From: CAJCIS01 sp965276755 | GTDB taxonomy: Bacteria > Pseudomonadota > Alphaproteobacteria > Acetobacterales > Acetobacteraceae | Assembly: GCA_965276755.1 (NCBI GenBank) | Contig: OZ255625.1 | Coordinates: forward strand, 2,790,001 to 2,854,000 | Length of the DNA: 64,000 nt | Direction of reading: 5' to 3' | Part shown: positions 40,637 to 49,496 of the stretch, piece after piece | Numbering within the stretch: the first letter of the stretch is position 1 | How the letters are laid out: every line of letters begins with the position of its first letter | The notes under the pieces: model-generated | Databases searched by the model: none | What the model was told of the DNA's origin: nothing | The model's input: only the letters and a program-made list of their open reading frames with translations | Program-made: the position numbers and the translations under genes

Positions 40637-41172
40637 GCGGCTTGCTCCTGCGGCGGGGTGGGAGGAAAGCGCGCCAGTTCCTCATTGAAGCCAAAGGTGG
40701 CGAAATCGAGGACGCGCATGGGGTAGAGGATGCCATCCAGATGGTCGTTCTCGTGCTGGACGACATTGGCATGCAGCCCGTCCACCTCGCCGCCGACCGG
40801 CTTGCCCGCTGTATCGACGCCCGTGTAGCGGATGCGCACGAAGCGCGGCACCGCGGCGCGCAGCCCGGGGATGGACAGGCAGCCCTCCCAGCGCAGCACC
40901 GTCTCATCGCCCACGGGCGCCAGCGTAGGATTGATCACCACGATCGGCGGCAGCGCGTCATCTCCGGTGCGCGCGGCCGGCAAGTGCATGACAAACAGGC
41001 GCAGCGGCACGTGCACCTGCGGGGCGGCCAGGCCGATGCCGTTCGCGTCCAGCATGGTTTCGATCATGTCGGCGGCCAGGCGGGCGATTTCGGGGTCGGT
41101 GGGATCGGTCACGGGATCGGCGCGGCGCAGCAGAACCGGGTGGCCCATGCGGGCGATCTTGAGTATGGCCAT
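40633..41172 (-). CDS. def: Peptide deformylase
   Basis: The enzyme removes the formyl group from new proteins. The 179-residue sequence has all three motifs: GIGLAAPQVHV (motif 1, GxGxAAxQ), EGCLSIPG (motif 2, with the metal cysteine) and VQHENDHLDGILY (motif 3, HExxDH), where the metal histidines and catalytic glutamate sit. The normal motif 3 has I or F at the asparagine position (HEIDH); here it is HENDH, tolerable. ATG 41172 starts MAILKIARMGHPVL, standard. It is upstream of COQ9. Confidence 0.95.
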   Translation of the reverse strand: MAILKIARMGHPVLLRRADPVTDPTDPEIARLAADMIETMLDANGIGLAAPQVHVPLRLFVMHLPAARTGDDALPPIVVINPTLAPVGDETVLRWEGCLSIPGLRAAVPRFVRIRYTGVDTAGKPVGGEVDGLHANVVQHENDHLDGILYPMRVLDFATFGFNEELARFPPTPPQEQAA

Positions 41173-41349
41173 GCCGCCTGTGCATTCCCCCCGGGTGATT
41201 TTAAGTGCGGGACCCCCTTGGGTTTGCCCGCGGCGGCGTGTTATAGGCCCCGCTTTCCCGGCGTCAAAAGCTGGGCGACCCTCTATGCGTGCGGGGGTAT
41301 GCTGCCTACCGCCGCCTTAATGTGCAATGTTTCGGGAGATCGCTTTCAG

Positions 41350-41553
41350 GTGCAGGTTCTTGTTCGTGACAACAACGTCGACCAGGCGCTCAAGGCGCTG
41401 AAGAAGAAGATGCAGCGTGAGGGCATCTTTCGGGAGATGAAGCTGCGCCGGCATTACGAAAAGCCGTCCGAGCGCCGGGCCCGCGAGGCCGCAGAGGCTG
41501 TGCGCCGCGCCCGCAAGATGGAGCGCAAGCGCTTGGAGCGCGAAGGCTTCTAA
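41350..41553 (+). CDS. rpsU: 30S ribosomal protein S21
   Basis: bS21 of the small ribosomal subunit, 67 residues: MQVLVRDNNVDQALKALKKK, then QREGIFREMKLRRHYEKPSERR and a basic helical C-terminus (RRARKMERKRLEREGF). The start is GTG at 41350, fitted to the family N-terminus; GGGAGA lies about nine bases upstream. Longer frames to the left are not conserved. It stands alone between divergent def and the P450 gene. The 176 bp to its left hold promoters and no gene. Confidence 0.95.
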   Translation: MQVLVRDNNVDQALKALKKKMQREGIFREMKLRRHYEKPSERRAREAAEAVRRARKMERKRLEREGF

Positions 41554-41559
41554 CTAAAG

Positions 41560-41594
41560 ACGGGGGGTCTGGGGGGGGCGGCACGCCCCACCCA
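41560..41594. repeat. Family A half-site, diverged
   Basis: GACGGGGGGTCTGGGGGGGG then CGGCACGCCCCACCCAG. The hairpin tip is changed. It is 6 bp after the rpsU stop and may serve as its terminator. Confidence 0.7.
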
Positions 41595-41671
41595 GTTCTT
41601 AACCTTGTTAACTTGACTGTTGAACCTTACTCGTGCCGCAGCGTAGCCTGCCTGACAGCAGGAGCGTCACG

Positions 41672-43030
41672 ATGAACCAGGTCGCCCATCGCGTGCCCGC
41701 CCCAGGCCCGCTGCAAACACTCGACATCCTCCGCCGCACGGTTCGCAATCCGATCGAGTCCTGGCCGGACGCTGTTTATGAGGAAGGCCTGGTTCGCACC
41801 AGCTTCATCGGCAAAACCACCTTCTTCGTCAGTGACCCCGACCTAATCGGCCGCGTGCTGGTCGATGACGCCGACAAGCTGGAAAAGGCCGAGCCCATGC
41901 GCCGCGCGCTGGAGCCTGCCCTCGGCCAGGGCATCCTGACCTCCGAGGGCGCGCGCTGGCGCCTGCAGCGCCGCACGGCAGCACCCGCCTTTCGCCCCGC
42001 CAACGTCAACCGCTTCCTGCCCGCGATGCTAGAAGCCGCGCGCCGCACCCGTGCGCAATGGGCAGCTTTGCCCGAAGGCAGCACGATCGATGCCGGGCGC
42101 GAGATGATGCACGTCACCTTCGAAATCATCATGGAAACGATGCTTTCAGGTGCGCGGGACATCGACATCGCCCAGGTCGAGCGCAGCATGAGCGACTTTC
42201 TCGAAAGCACGAGCTGGGCGATCGCACTCTCTGCCCTGCGCGCGCCGATGTGGATGCCCTACCCCGGCAAGCTGCGCGCCGAGCGCGGCCAGGACTATCT
42301 GCGCCTGGTCACCGCAGGCCGCGCGGCCGAACGCCGCGCCAGTGGCGAACGTCGCGACGACCTGCTCTCGATGATGCTGGATGCGAAAGACCCCGAAACA
42401 GGCGAGGGCCTGAGCGATACCGATATCGTCGACAACATCCTGACCTTCATCGGCGCGGGGCACGAAACCACGGCTCTGGCGCTGACCTGGACCTTCTTCC
42501 TGCTCAGCTCCCACCCCGAGATCGAGGCGCGCATCCTCGCCGAAATCGCGGCCGTCACCGCCGGCGCGCCTCTGGAAGCCGATCAGGTCTCCGAGCTGAC
42601 CTACACGCGGCAGGTGATCCAGGAGGCGATGCGCGTCTATCCGCCGGTGGCCATGGTGGTGCGCCAGGCCGTCGCCCCCTTCAACCTCGGCGGCGAGGCG
42701 GTGGCTGTAGGCGATAACGTCTTCGTGCCGATTTACGCCGTGCACCACCACAAGGCCCTGTGGGACGAACCCGCGCGCTTCGATCCGGACCGCTTTGCGC
42801 CGGAGGCTGCACGTGCGCGCCACCGCTACGCTTATCTGCCGTTCGGCGCGGGTCCGCGGATTTGCATCGGCATGGGCTTTGCGCTGCTGGAGGCTGTGGC
42901 GATCCTGGCCACGCTGCTGCCCGCGGTGCATCTGCACGCCGACCCTTCGTTCAAGCCGACGCCCAAGCTGCGGATTACGATGCGGCCGGCGGAGGGGATG
43001 CCGATGAGGGTGCAGCGTCGGGTGGGGTGA
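41672..43030 (+). CDS. Cytochrome P450
   Basis: This is a 452-residue soluble bacterial P450 without a membrane anchor. The I-helix motif FIGAGHETTALALTW near residue 270 holds the oxygen-activating threonine; the ExxR of the K-helix is EAMR near 325; PxRFDPDRF follows (ARFDPDRFAPE); and the heme loop is FGAGPRICIGMGFALLE near 395 with the cysteine ligand. The sequence most resembles CYP class proteins of the CYP102/CYP4-like general fold; no substrate can be inferred. ATG 41672 with AGGAG eight bases before it is the start. No ferredoxin or reductase gene is adjacent, so a partner must come from elsewhere. Confidence 0.92.
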   Translation: MNQVAHRVPAPGPLQTLDILRRTVRNPIESWPDAVYEEGLVRTSFIGKTTFFVSDPDLIGRVLVDDADKLEKAEPMRRALEPALGQGILTSEGARWRLQRRTAAPAFRPANVNRFLPAMLEAARRTRAQWAALPEGSTIDAGREMMHVTFEIIMETMLSGARDIDIAQVERSMSDFLESTSWAIALSALRAPMWMPYPGKLRAERGQDYLRLVTAGRAAERRASGERRDDLLSMMLDAKDPETGEGLSDTDIVDNILTFIGAGHETTALALTWTFFLLSSHPEIEARILAEIAAVTAGAPLEADQVSELTYTRQVIQEAMRVYPPVAMVVRQAVAPFNLGGEAVAVGDNVFVPIYAVHHHKALWDEPARFDPDRFAPEAARARHRYAYLPFGAGPRICIGMGFALLEAVAILATLLPAVHLHADPSFKPTPKLRITMRPAEGMPMRVQRRVG

Positions 43031-43060
43031 AGGCGTCTTAGCCGCTTTAAGCAATGAGAA

Positions 43061-43110
43061 AGGTTCTAAGGACTTGTCCTTAGCGGGGTCCAGGGGCGGA
43101 GCCCCTGGTC
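43061..43110. repeat. Family C repeat, half copy
   Basis: GGTTCTAAGGACTTGTCCTTAGCGGGGTCC then AGGGGCGGAGCCCCTGG. It matches the element at 15464 in its palindrome CTAAGGAC-TT-GTCCTTAG and the GGGGC tail. It lies between the P450 gene and trpB. Confidence 0.8.
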
Positions 43111-43159
43111 TTTGCTTGGCTTGGCTTCCCCATCTTGCGCGCCGTGCTAGGAACCCGGT

Positions 43160-44389
43160 GTGAACCAGACCGTGCCCCCCACCGCCCTGAACTCCTTGCG
43201 ACAAGGTCCCGACGGGCGAGGCCGCTTTGGCGAATACGGCGGACGCTTCGTGGCCGAGACGCTGATGCCGCTCGTCCTGGAGCTCGAGGCAGCCTACGAC
43301 GCCGCGCGCGCCGACCCTGCCTTTCGCGCCGAACTAGACGGGCTGCTGAAGCACTATGTCGGCCGCCCCAGCCCGCTATGGTTCGCGCGCCGTCTGACCG
43401 AACATTTCGGCGGCGCAAAAATCTACTTCAAGCGCGAGGAGCTCAATCACACCGGCGCGCACAAGGTCAATTCCTGCGTCGGCCAAATATTGCTGGCGCA
43501 GCGCATGGGCAAGACGCGCATCATTGCCGAGACCGGCGCCGGCCAGCATGGCGTGGCAACGGCGACCGTATGCGCGCTGATGGGCTTGCCCTGCGTGATT
43601 TATATGGGCGCGACAGATGTGGAGCGGCAGAAGCCCAACGTGTTCCGCATGAAGCTGCTAGGTGCGCAGGTGCACAGCGTCTCGGTCGGCGCGGGCACGC
43701 TGAAGGATGCGATGAACGAGGCAATGCGTGACTGGGTCGCCAACGTTGCCGACACCTATTACCTGATCGGCACCGTCGCGGGCCCGCATCCCTATCCCGC
43801 GATGGTGCGCGATTTTCAGAGCGTCATCGGCAACGAGGCACGCGCGCAGATGCTTGACGCCGAAGGGCGCCTGCCCGATGTCGTTATTGCCTCCGTTGGT
43901 GGCGGGTCCAATGCGATGGGCATTTTCCATCCATTCCTTGACGAGCCAGCGGTGCGTCTGATCGGCGTGGAGGCGGCCGGCCGCGGCCTGGATTCGGGCG
44001 AACACGCGGCCAGCATCGAGCGTGGGCGGCCCGGCGTGCTGCACGGCAACCGCACATACCTGCTGCAGGATGGCGACGGCCAGATTACCGAGGCGCATTC
44101 GATTTCCGCGGGGCTGGATTATCCCGGCATTGGCCCCGAACATGCGTGGCTGCACGATATCGGCCGCGCCGAATATGTCGGCATCACCGATGACGAGGCG
44201 CTCGCCGCATTTGCACTTTGCACGCGCATGGAAGGCATTATTCCCGCTCTGGAATGCGCGCATGCGCTGGCGCATATCGCCAAGATCGCGCCGGCGATGG
44301 GACGCGATGACATCATCCTGCTGAATTTGTCCGGGCGTGGCGACAAGGATGTGCCGACGGTCGCCGCCCATCTCGGCGCCACTCTTTGA
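43160..44389 (+). CDS. trpB: Tryptophan synthase beta chain
   Basis: TrpB joins indole with serine using pyridoxal phosphate. The 409-residue protein has GEYGGRFVAETLMP at the start, the PLP lysine in HTGAHKVNS near residue 100, the GAGQHGVATA motif, the phosphate loop ASVGGGSNAMG near 245, and the C-terminal LSGRGDKD. Length and motifs are normal. It starts with GTG at 43160. The downstream trpA starts inside its stop region, indicating coupling of the two subunits. trpF is not next to them here. Confidence 0.97.
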   Translation: MNQTVPPTALNSLRQGPDGRGRFGEYGGRFVAETLMPLVLELEAAYDAARADPAFRAELDGLLKHYVGRPSPLWFARRLTEHFGGAKIYFKREELNHTGAHKVNSCVGQILLAQRMGKTRIIAETGAGQHGVATATVCALMGLPCVIYMGATDVERQKPNVFRMKLLGAQVHSVSVGAGTLKDAMNEAMRDWVANVADTYYLIGTVAGPHPYPAMVRDFQSVIGNEARAQMLDAEGRLPDVVIASVGGGSNAMGIFHPFLDEPAVRLIGVEAAGRGLDSGEHAASIERGRPGVLHGNRTYLLQDGDGQITEAHSISAGLDYPGIGPEHAWLHDIGRAEYVGITDDEALAAFALCTRMEGIIPALECAHALAHIAKIAPAMGRDDIILLNLSGRGDKDVPTVAAHLGATL

Positions 44390-45219
44390 GCCGCATCGCG
44401 GCGCGCTTTGCGCAATTGCGGGTGGAGGGACGCGGCGCACTGATCCCGTATCTGGAAGCCTTCGATCCCGATCTGGCCACGAGTTGCGCCATCCTGCGCG
44501 GCATGCCGGAGGCGGGTGCCGACCTGATTGAAATCGGCATGCCCTTCACCGATGCCATGGCCGATGGACCGACGATACAGCTCGCGGCCAGACGTGGCTT
44601 GCTGGCCGGCGCCACGCTTGGCGGCGTGCTTGGAATGGTGAGCGCATTTCGCGTAGGCGATGACGCCACGCCCGTGGTGCTGATGGGCTATCTCAATCCC
44701 ATTCTGGCCTACGGCGTGGCGCGCTTCTGCGCGGATGCGGCGTCGTGCGGTGTGGACGGCCTGATCGTCGTCGATCTGCCCAGCGAGGAGGCGGATCTGC
44801 TCGCGGAACCCGCCGCATCGCACGGGCTGGATATCATCCGCCTGGTGGCGCCGACAACCGACGATACGCGCTTGCCGATGGTGCTGCGTGGCTCTTCCGG
44901 GTTTGTGTATTACGTGAGCATCTCGGGCATCACGGGCACGCGCACGGCAACGGCGGATGAACTGGCGGCCGCCATTCCGCGCATACGCGCGGCCACGGAT
45001 TTGCCGATTGCTGTAGGCTTTGGCGTGCGCACGCCCGACCAGGCGGCAGCGGCTGCGCGGGCGGCGGACGCTGCGGTGGTCGCGTCCGCGTTGATTGAGA
45101 CGCTGGCAGGAAGTTTAGTTGACGGCAACGTTGGGCCGGCGACCGTCGAAGGGTTTTTGGCGCAGGTGCGAGAACTGGCGGCGGCGGTGCGGCAAGCAAG
45201 GTGGGGGGATGTGCCATGA
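44386..45219 (+). CDS. trpA: Tryptophan synthase alpha chain
   Basis: TrpA cleaves indole-3-glycerol phosphate. In the 277-residue TIM barrel, IEIGMPFTDAMADGP holds the catalytic glutamate (EIG) and aspartate (ADGP); VDGLIVVDLP, VYYVSISGITGTR and AVGFGVRTPDQ form the phosphate-binding and barrel motifs. It starts with TTG at 44386, overlapping the trpB TGA by four bases. Its last codons and stop (GGGGATGTGCCATGAG) look like a relic of a family A half-site, giving the WGDVP ending. Confidence 0.95.
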   Translation: MSRIAARFAQLRVEGRGALIPYLEAFDPDLATSCAILRGMPEAGADLIEIGMPFTDAMADGPTIQLAARRGLLAGATLGGVLGMVSAFRVGDDATPVVLMGYLNPILAYGVARFCADAASCGVDGLIVVDLPSEEADLLAEPAASHGLDIIRLVAPTTDDTRLPMVLRGSSGFVYYVSISGITGTRTATADELAAAIPRIRAATDLPIAVGFGVRTPDQAAAAARAADAAVVASALIETLAGSLVDGNVGPATVEGFLAQVRELAAAVRQARWGDVP

Positions 45220-45247
45220 GTGCGAGTGCATTGCACGGGCGCCAGCG

Positions 45248-46426
45248 GTGAGGCGCTTGCGCGGCCCAACTGCCGGGGTCCGTGCCTGCCTTGGGTGCGC
45301 GGCAGCCGCGGCCGAACCGGCGCGCGTCTGCACACCCTCCGTCTCGGCGCCCATCACCGTCGCCACGCCGCACGAGCGCGACGTCGCCGCCACGAAGGCG
45401 CAACCGCCTCTGACCGATATATTCGCCTGGCCCGACACGCCGATGGGCGTCGTTGCCACCTCCTCCGGGATGCAGTTCTTCGCCAGTGACGGCGGCAACC
45501 ATCTGCGCCAGATGTTCGGCGGCCAGGAAGGCGGCAACAACAAGGCCGGCTCCATCGTGACAACTATCGGCACGCTGGACAATCCGCTGGGGCATGCGGC
45601 GCCGCAGGATGTCAGCATTTTGCGCAACCCCGACGCTTCGGTAAATGCCAATTACCAAAGCTACGGCTATATGGGCGGAGGGCCGGTCTATCAGGTGCCG
45701 GCCGGACTGCCGGGCGCGGGAAAACTGCTGGCGACCTATCACGCGGAGCTGCCGGACGATGCGCTCTACCCTGTGCTGGGGCTCGCATCCTCCAACGATG
45801 ACGGCCTGCATTGGACCGATCTTGGTGAAATCGTCCGGTTCAACCAGGCTTACGCGGTTGGCCTGGATGGCGTCGAGATCGGCGATGGGCCGCTGGTACC
45901 ATCGCCCGACGGCAAGTATTTCTACCTGTATTTCCCCGACTGGATCGCCAACGGCACGCCGCACGCAACGCTGACGCATGTCTCGGTCGCGCGCGCGCCG
46001 ATTGCCGACGTTCTGCGGGACGCGTTTGCCTCTCACCCCGCGCATGCGGCGGCATTTGAAAAGTTCTACGACGGAAAATGGGATCTTCAGCCGGCGATTG
46101 GCGGTGCATCGAGTGATCTTACCCCGCTATCGGCCTTTGAGGGGTATATCGATATCCATTACAACAGCGCGTTGCTGCGCTATGTGATGCTGATCTCCAA
46201 CGACACGGTTTTCGCGTATGCCGAATCGGCCGATGCCCTGCATTGGACGCGACCATTTGGCATTGGCACGTTCGGTCCGATCGCCGCCTATCCCACCGCA
46301 GTTGGATTGGGCGCAAATCCGCAAATCCTCGGCCAATCGTTCCACGTGTATTTCACCTATCTGCCGCAGAACGGCATGGGCTGGAAGAACGGCCAGTTGC
46401 GGCGCCTCACTCTAACCTGCCCCTGA
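45248..46426 (+). CDS. Secreted protein of unknown function (sugar-hydrolase-like propeller?)
   Basis: The open frame gives 392 residues from GTG 45248. A short signal-like N-terminus (RRLRGPTAGVRACLGCAAAA) is followed by DIFAWPDTPMGVVATSSGMQFFASDGG. Repeated blade-like strings include LLATYHAELPDD, GLASSNDDGLHWTDLG and ISNDTVFAYAESADALHWT. The SxDDGLHW pattern recalls five-bladed glycosidases or sialidase Asp-boxes and DUF4185-type proteins. No catalytic residues can be named. ATG at 45209 is an alternative start that overlaps trpA. The gene follows trpA in the same direction but is functionally unrelated. Confidence 0.6.
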   Translation: MRRLRGPTAGVRACLGCAAAAAEPARVCTPSVSAPITVATPHERDVAATKAQPPLTDIFAWPDTPMGVVATSSGMQFFASDGGNHLRQMFGGQEGGNNKAGSIVTTIGTLDNPLGHAAPQDVSILRNPDASVNANYQSYGYMGGGPVYQVPAGLPGAGKLLATYHAELPDDALYPVLGLASSNDDGLHWTDLGEIVRFNQAYAVGLDGVEIGDGPLVPSPDGKYFYLYFPDWIANGTPHATLTHVSVARAPIADVLRDAFASHPAHAAAFEKFYDGKWDLQPAIGGASSDLTPLSAFEGYIDIHYNSALLRYVMLISNDTVFAYAESADALHWTRPFGIGTFGPIAAYPTAVGLGANPQILGQSFHVYFTYLPQNGMGWKNGQLRRLTLTCP

Positions 46427-46427
46427 G

Positions 46428-46463
46428 CAAAAGTTTTTTGGTTCTTTTTTCAAAAAAGAACTT
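46428..46463. repeat. Family B T-rich hairpin repeat, copy 4
   Basis: AAAAGTTTTTTGGTTC then TTTTTTCAAAAAAGAAC. It lies between two convergent genes, serving both ends; the minus-strand gene uses codons in it for its last residues and its stop. Confidence 0.78.
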
Positions 46464-47292
46464 CTTCCTTCGCTATCGCCCGCAACCCCTCCCGATAACT
46501 CGGAAAACGCCACTCCAGCCCCAAAGCCGCCTTGGTCTTGGCATTGCCCACAAGCCGGCTCTCTGCCCAAAAACTCCGCCCCATAGCGCTCATGCCCTCC
46601 CAAGCCTGGGCAAATGGCACCTCCGGCGGCGGCGCCACGCCCAGCAAAGCTGCCGCTTCACTGATCACTGCGGCACTCTCTGCCGGCTCGTCATCGCTGA
46701 AATTGAGCACGCGGGTGCCGGCGGCAGGGCGCGCCATCGCAGCCAGCACGCCGGCGGCGATATCGTCGCGATGGATGCGCCCGAAGGCGTGCCCCGGCTT
46801 GATGACGCGGCGCGCATGGCCGGCGCGCACATCGTCCAGCGCCGAACGGCCCGGGCCATAAATGCCCGCGAGCCGGATCAGCTCGAGCGGCCGCCCACCG
46901 GCCGCGCGCACCCATTCCTGCTCGGCCGCCACGCGCCGGTGGGACCGCGCCGCTTTTGGCGCAACCGGTGTGTCCTCATCGACCCACCCCCCGCCCCGAT
47001 CACCATAGACGCCGGTCGTTGACAGGTAGCCGAACCAGCGTGCCGGCCCGGCAGCCAGCGCCTCGCCCCAGCGGGCCAGGATGGGATCGCCGGCCTCGCC
47101 GGGTGCGGCGGTGCTGAGCACGTGGCTGGCGCGCGCGATTGCGGGCGCGGCGTCGTCGAAGGCAATCACATCGATGCCCTCAGCCCGCGTGCCGCCGCGG
47201 CTGGTCACCTGGACCGCAGCGCCAGCCTGCATGGCCGCGCGAGCGACCGCCAGGCCCGAATAGCCGGCGCCGAATATCAGCAGATTTATCAC
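46450..47292 (-). CDS. Extended SDR / NAD-dependent epimerase-like protein (YeeZ type)
   Basis: This 280-residue protein starts VINLLIFGAGYSGLAVARAA, a Rossmann site with GxGxxG. STTGVYGDRGGGWVDE near residue 95 is the YeeZ/SDR core with the active-site tyrosine-like position, and FGRIHRDDIAAGVLAAM is the late conserved helix. It lacks the full YxxxK and resembles SDR family proteins acting on nucleotide sugars or of unknown role. GTG at 47292 was chosen because it gives MINLLIF; a long upstream frame is antisense to the next gene. The final KEEVLF is encoded by a family B repeat. Confidence 0.8.
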   Translation of the reverse strand: MINLLIFGAGYSGLAVARAAMQAGAAVQVTSRGGTRAEGIDVIAFDDAAPAIARASHVLSTAAPGEAGDPILARWGEALAAGPARWFGYLSTTGVYGDRGGGWVDEDTPVAPKAARSHRRVAAEQEWVRAAGGRPLELIRLAGIYGPGRSALDDVRAGHARRVIKPGHAFGRIHRDDIAAGVLAAMARPAAGTRVLNFSDDEPAESAAVISEAAALLGVAPPPEVPFAQAWEGMSAMGRSFWAESRLVGNAKTKAALGLEWRFPSYREGLRAIAKEEVLF

Positions 47293-47344
47293 ACCACCCC
47301 CGCGTAAACTTCCCTTGGGATATGGGACGACTACATTGCCTTCC

Positions 47345-48190
47345 ATGATCCCCCGCGCCGTCCTGGCCGCCGCCGCATGCTGTTTTGCGGTGACTCCCCT
47401 CTGCGCCGCTGCCCCACCTGCAGTGTCTGGTCCGCCCGCCAGCTCGTCCGCGCCGGACGCGGAGAACGCGCCCGAGGATACGCCGCTGCCGATCCCGCCC
47501 GTCGCACCGCGCATTGCGGAGGGTGACCAGTACGACCGTTGCATGGACATGCTGGCGGACGATCCCGCCGGCGCCGATGCGCTGGCGATTGCCTGGAAGG
47601 CCGGCGGGGAGGCCGCACTGCAGTGCCACGCGTTGGCGGAGGTCGAGCTCGGCAACCCCGCCGCCGGGGCCGCCCTGTTGAGCCATCTGGCTGCCACCAG
47701 CGCAGCATCGGCCGATGCGCGGGCCGAGGTCTTCGGTCAGGCGGCACAAGCCTGGACGATGGCAGGCGATAGCGCGCAGGCGCTGGAGGCGGCCGATCAG
47801 GCCATCATCCTGGCGCCGGACGACCCCGATCTGCGTGTCACCCACGCGATCGCGGCACTGGCCATGCACCAGGACGCGCGCGCGATCGAAGACCTGACCC
47901 TGGTTCTGGCCGCCGACCCCAAGCGGGGCGATGCGCTCAGCCTGCGCGCCACCGCGCATCGCCGTCGTGGCGAACTCGCCGCGGCCGCTTCCGACATTGC
48001 GCTGGCCTGCGCGCAGGACCCCGACAACCCGGATGCGCTGCTGGAGCGTGGCATCATCCGCCAGCTTCAGGGCGATCGGGCGGGCGCGCGCGCGGATTGG
48101 CAGAAGGTGGCCGATGCCGCACCTGATACGGCGGCGGCTGATTTGGCGCAGCAGGATTTGGCGCTGCTGGAGGCGGGCCCGGTGCAGTGA
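47345..48190 (+). CDS. Secreted TPR protein
   Basis: The 281-residue protein has a signal peptide (IPRAVLAAAACCFAVTPLCAA), a proline-rich linker, and then about five TPR motifs from residue 70 (for example AQAWTMAGDSAQALEAADQAIILAPDDPD). It is probably periplasmic and acts as a scaffold; the partner is unknown. ATG at 47345 is preferred over ATG at 47315 because the signal peptide starts there. It is divergent from the SDR gene, with starts about 50 bp apart, and ends beside a family A repeat. Confidence 0.78.
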   Translation: MIPRAVLAAAACCFAVTPLCAAAPPAVSGPPASSSAPDAENAPEDTPLPIPPVAPRIAEGDQYDRCMDMLADDPAGADALAIAWKAGGEAALQCHALAEVELGNPAAGAALLSHLAATSAASADARAEVFGQAAQAWTMAGDSAQALEAADQAIILAPDDPDLRVTHAIAALAMHQDARAIEDLTLVLAADPKRGDALSLRATAHRRRGELAAAASDIALACAQDPDNPDALLERGIIRQLQGDRAGARADWQKVADAAPDTAAADLAQQDLALLEAGPVQ

Positions 48191-48193
48191 AGG

Positions 48194-48316
48194 CTGGGGG
48201 AGATGTGCCATCCCCGTCGTGCGAGGCACGCTTCGCGTGACGACCCCCCGTCGATTTTGGGGGCCTCGTCTTAAATAATGACGGGGGGTCTGGGGGGGAT
48301 GGCACATCTCCCCCAG
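48194..48316. repeat. Family A repeat with 27-bp internal insertion
   Basis: The left arm reads CTGGGGGAGATGTGCCATCC and is then interrupted by a segment with its own hairpin CACGC-TTC-GCGTG (48211-48241) before ACCCCCCGTC. The right arm is standard. It follows the TPR gene. Confidence 0.85.
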
Positions 48317-48380
48317 CTTTTTCCTAAGCATCCCCGCGAAATCTCAGGCGTTCCATCCCCCAAATGGGGGGCAATCTGCT

Positions 48381-49496
48381 TTGACCGGTAAGGCGTTCGC
48401 GGCAATACCGGTCAGGAACGAAGCGGCCGACATCATCCCATGTCTGCGCGCGCTCGCTGCCCAGGGCGGCCCGCCGCTCGACGGCACGGTGCTCTGCCTC
48501 AACAATTGCGCTGACGACACCGCCGCCCTCGTGCGCCAGGCTGCCCCGACACTGCCCTTCGCGCTGCATGTGCTCGATGTCGAACTGACGCCGGAACTGG
48601 CCTGCGCAGGCGTGGCGCGGCGCATGGCGATGGATCGCGCGGCCGAGCTTGCCGGTGAGGGCGGCGTGGTGCTGACCACGGACGCGGACGGTCGCGCAGC
48701 ACCCGGCTGGCTGGCGGCCAATCTGGCTGCGCTGCGCCGCGGCGCCGATGCCGTGGCCGGGCAGGCCGATATCGACCCGGTCGGTGCGGCGCTGATCCCG
48801 CAATATCTTCACGACATAGATGCGCGCGAATGCGCCTACGCCGCACTGCTCGATGAAATTGTCGCGCTGGTCGATCCCGATCCTGCCGATCCCTGGCCGC
48901 GCCATGACGAGCACTCCGGCGCCAGCATTGCGGTCACCACAGCCGCCTATCGGCGCGCAGGCGGCATGCCGCCCTCGCCCATTGGGGAGGACCGGGCTTT
49001 CTTTGCGGCGTTGCGGCGCGTGGATGCGCGCATCCGGCATGAGCGTGCGGCAAGAGTGGTCGTCTCGGCGCGCACCATCGGCCGCGCGCCAGGTGGCATG
49101 GCCGACACCATCAGGCGGCGCATGCAGGTGGTGGATTCCTGCATCGACGATCGGCTGGAGCCCGCTTTGGCCGCGCTGCACCGCGCAGCCCTGCGTGCGC
49201 GGCTGCGCAACTTGTGGCGAGGCGAGCCCGGCACGCCCGCCCGGCTTGCCCGCGCGCTGCGCATGCCGATCGCAAACCTGCTGCGCGCGCCCTGTTTTGC
49301 CGAGGGATGTTTCGGCGAGACCTGGGCAAAGATCGAAGCCGCCAGTCCTGCTCTCGCGCCCAGGCGCGTGGCGCTGGCCGATTTGGCGCAGGAAACGGCC
49401 CGTGCGTTACGCGTGCGCAATTGGCTGCGCGGAGCTGCGGCTGTCAGCGGCGCAGAAGATCGAGCCGGTACTCCGCTTCCGCTCGCTGCAGAATAG
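48381..49496 (+). CDS. GT2-family glycosyltransferase
   Basis: This is a 371-residue protein from TTG 48381. It opens FAAIPVRNEAADIIPCLRAL, with the GT-A start, then VLCLNNCADDTAALVR and VLTTDADGRAAPGWLAANL with the DAD metal motif near residue 98. SGASIAVTTAAYRRAGGMPP and GEDRAFFAAL (the catalytic ED motif) follow near 195-215. A long C-terminal helical extension is specific to this subgroup. It converges with, and overlaps by 53 bp, the minus-strand methyltransferase gene. In other alphaproteobacteria (from memory) this set of GT2, methyltransferase, PIG-L and acyl-CoA dehydrogenase genes recurs together. Confidence 0.85.
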   Translation: MTGKAFAAIPVRNEAADIIPCLRALAAQGGPPLDGTVLCLNNCADDTAALVRQAAPTLPFALHVLDVELTPELACAGVARRMAMDRAAELAGEGGVVLTTDADGRAAPGWLAANLAALRRGADAVAGQADIDPVGAALIPQYLHDIDARECAYAALLDEIVALVDPDPADPWPRHDEHSGASIAVTTAAYRRAGGMPPSPIGEDRAFFAALRRVDARIRHERAARVVVSARTIGRAPGGMADTIRRRMQVVDSCIDDRLEPALAALHRAALRARLRNLWRGEPGTPARLARALRMPIANLLRAPCFAEGCFGETWAKIEAASPALAPRRVALADLAQETARALRVRNWLRGAAAVSGAEDRAGTPLPLAAE

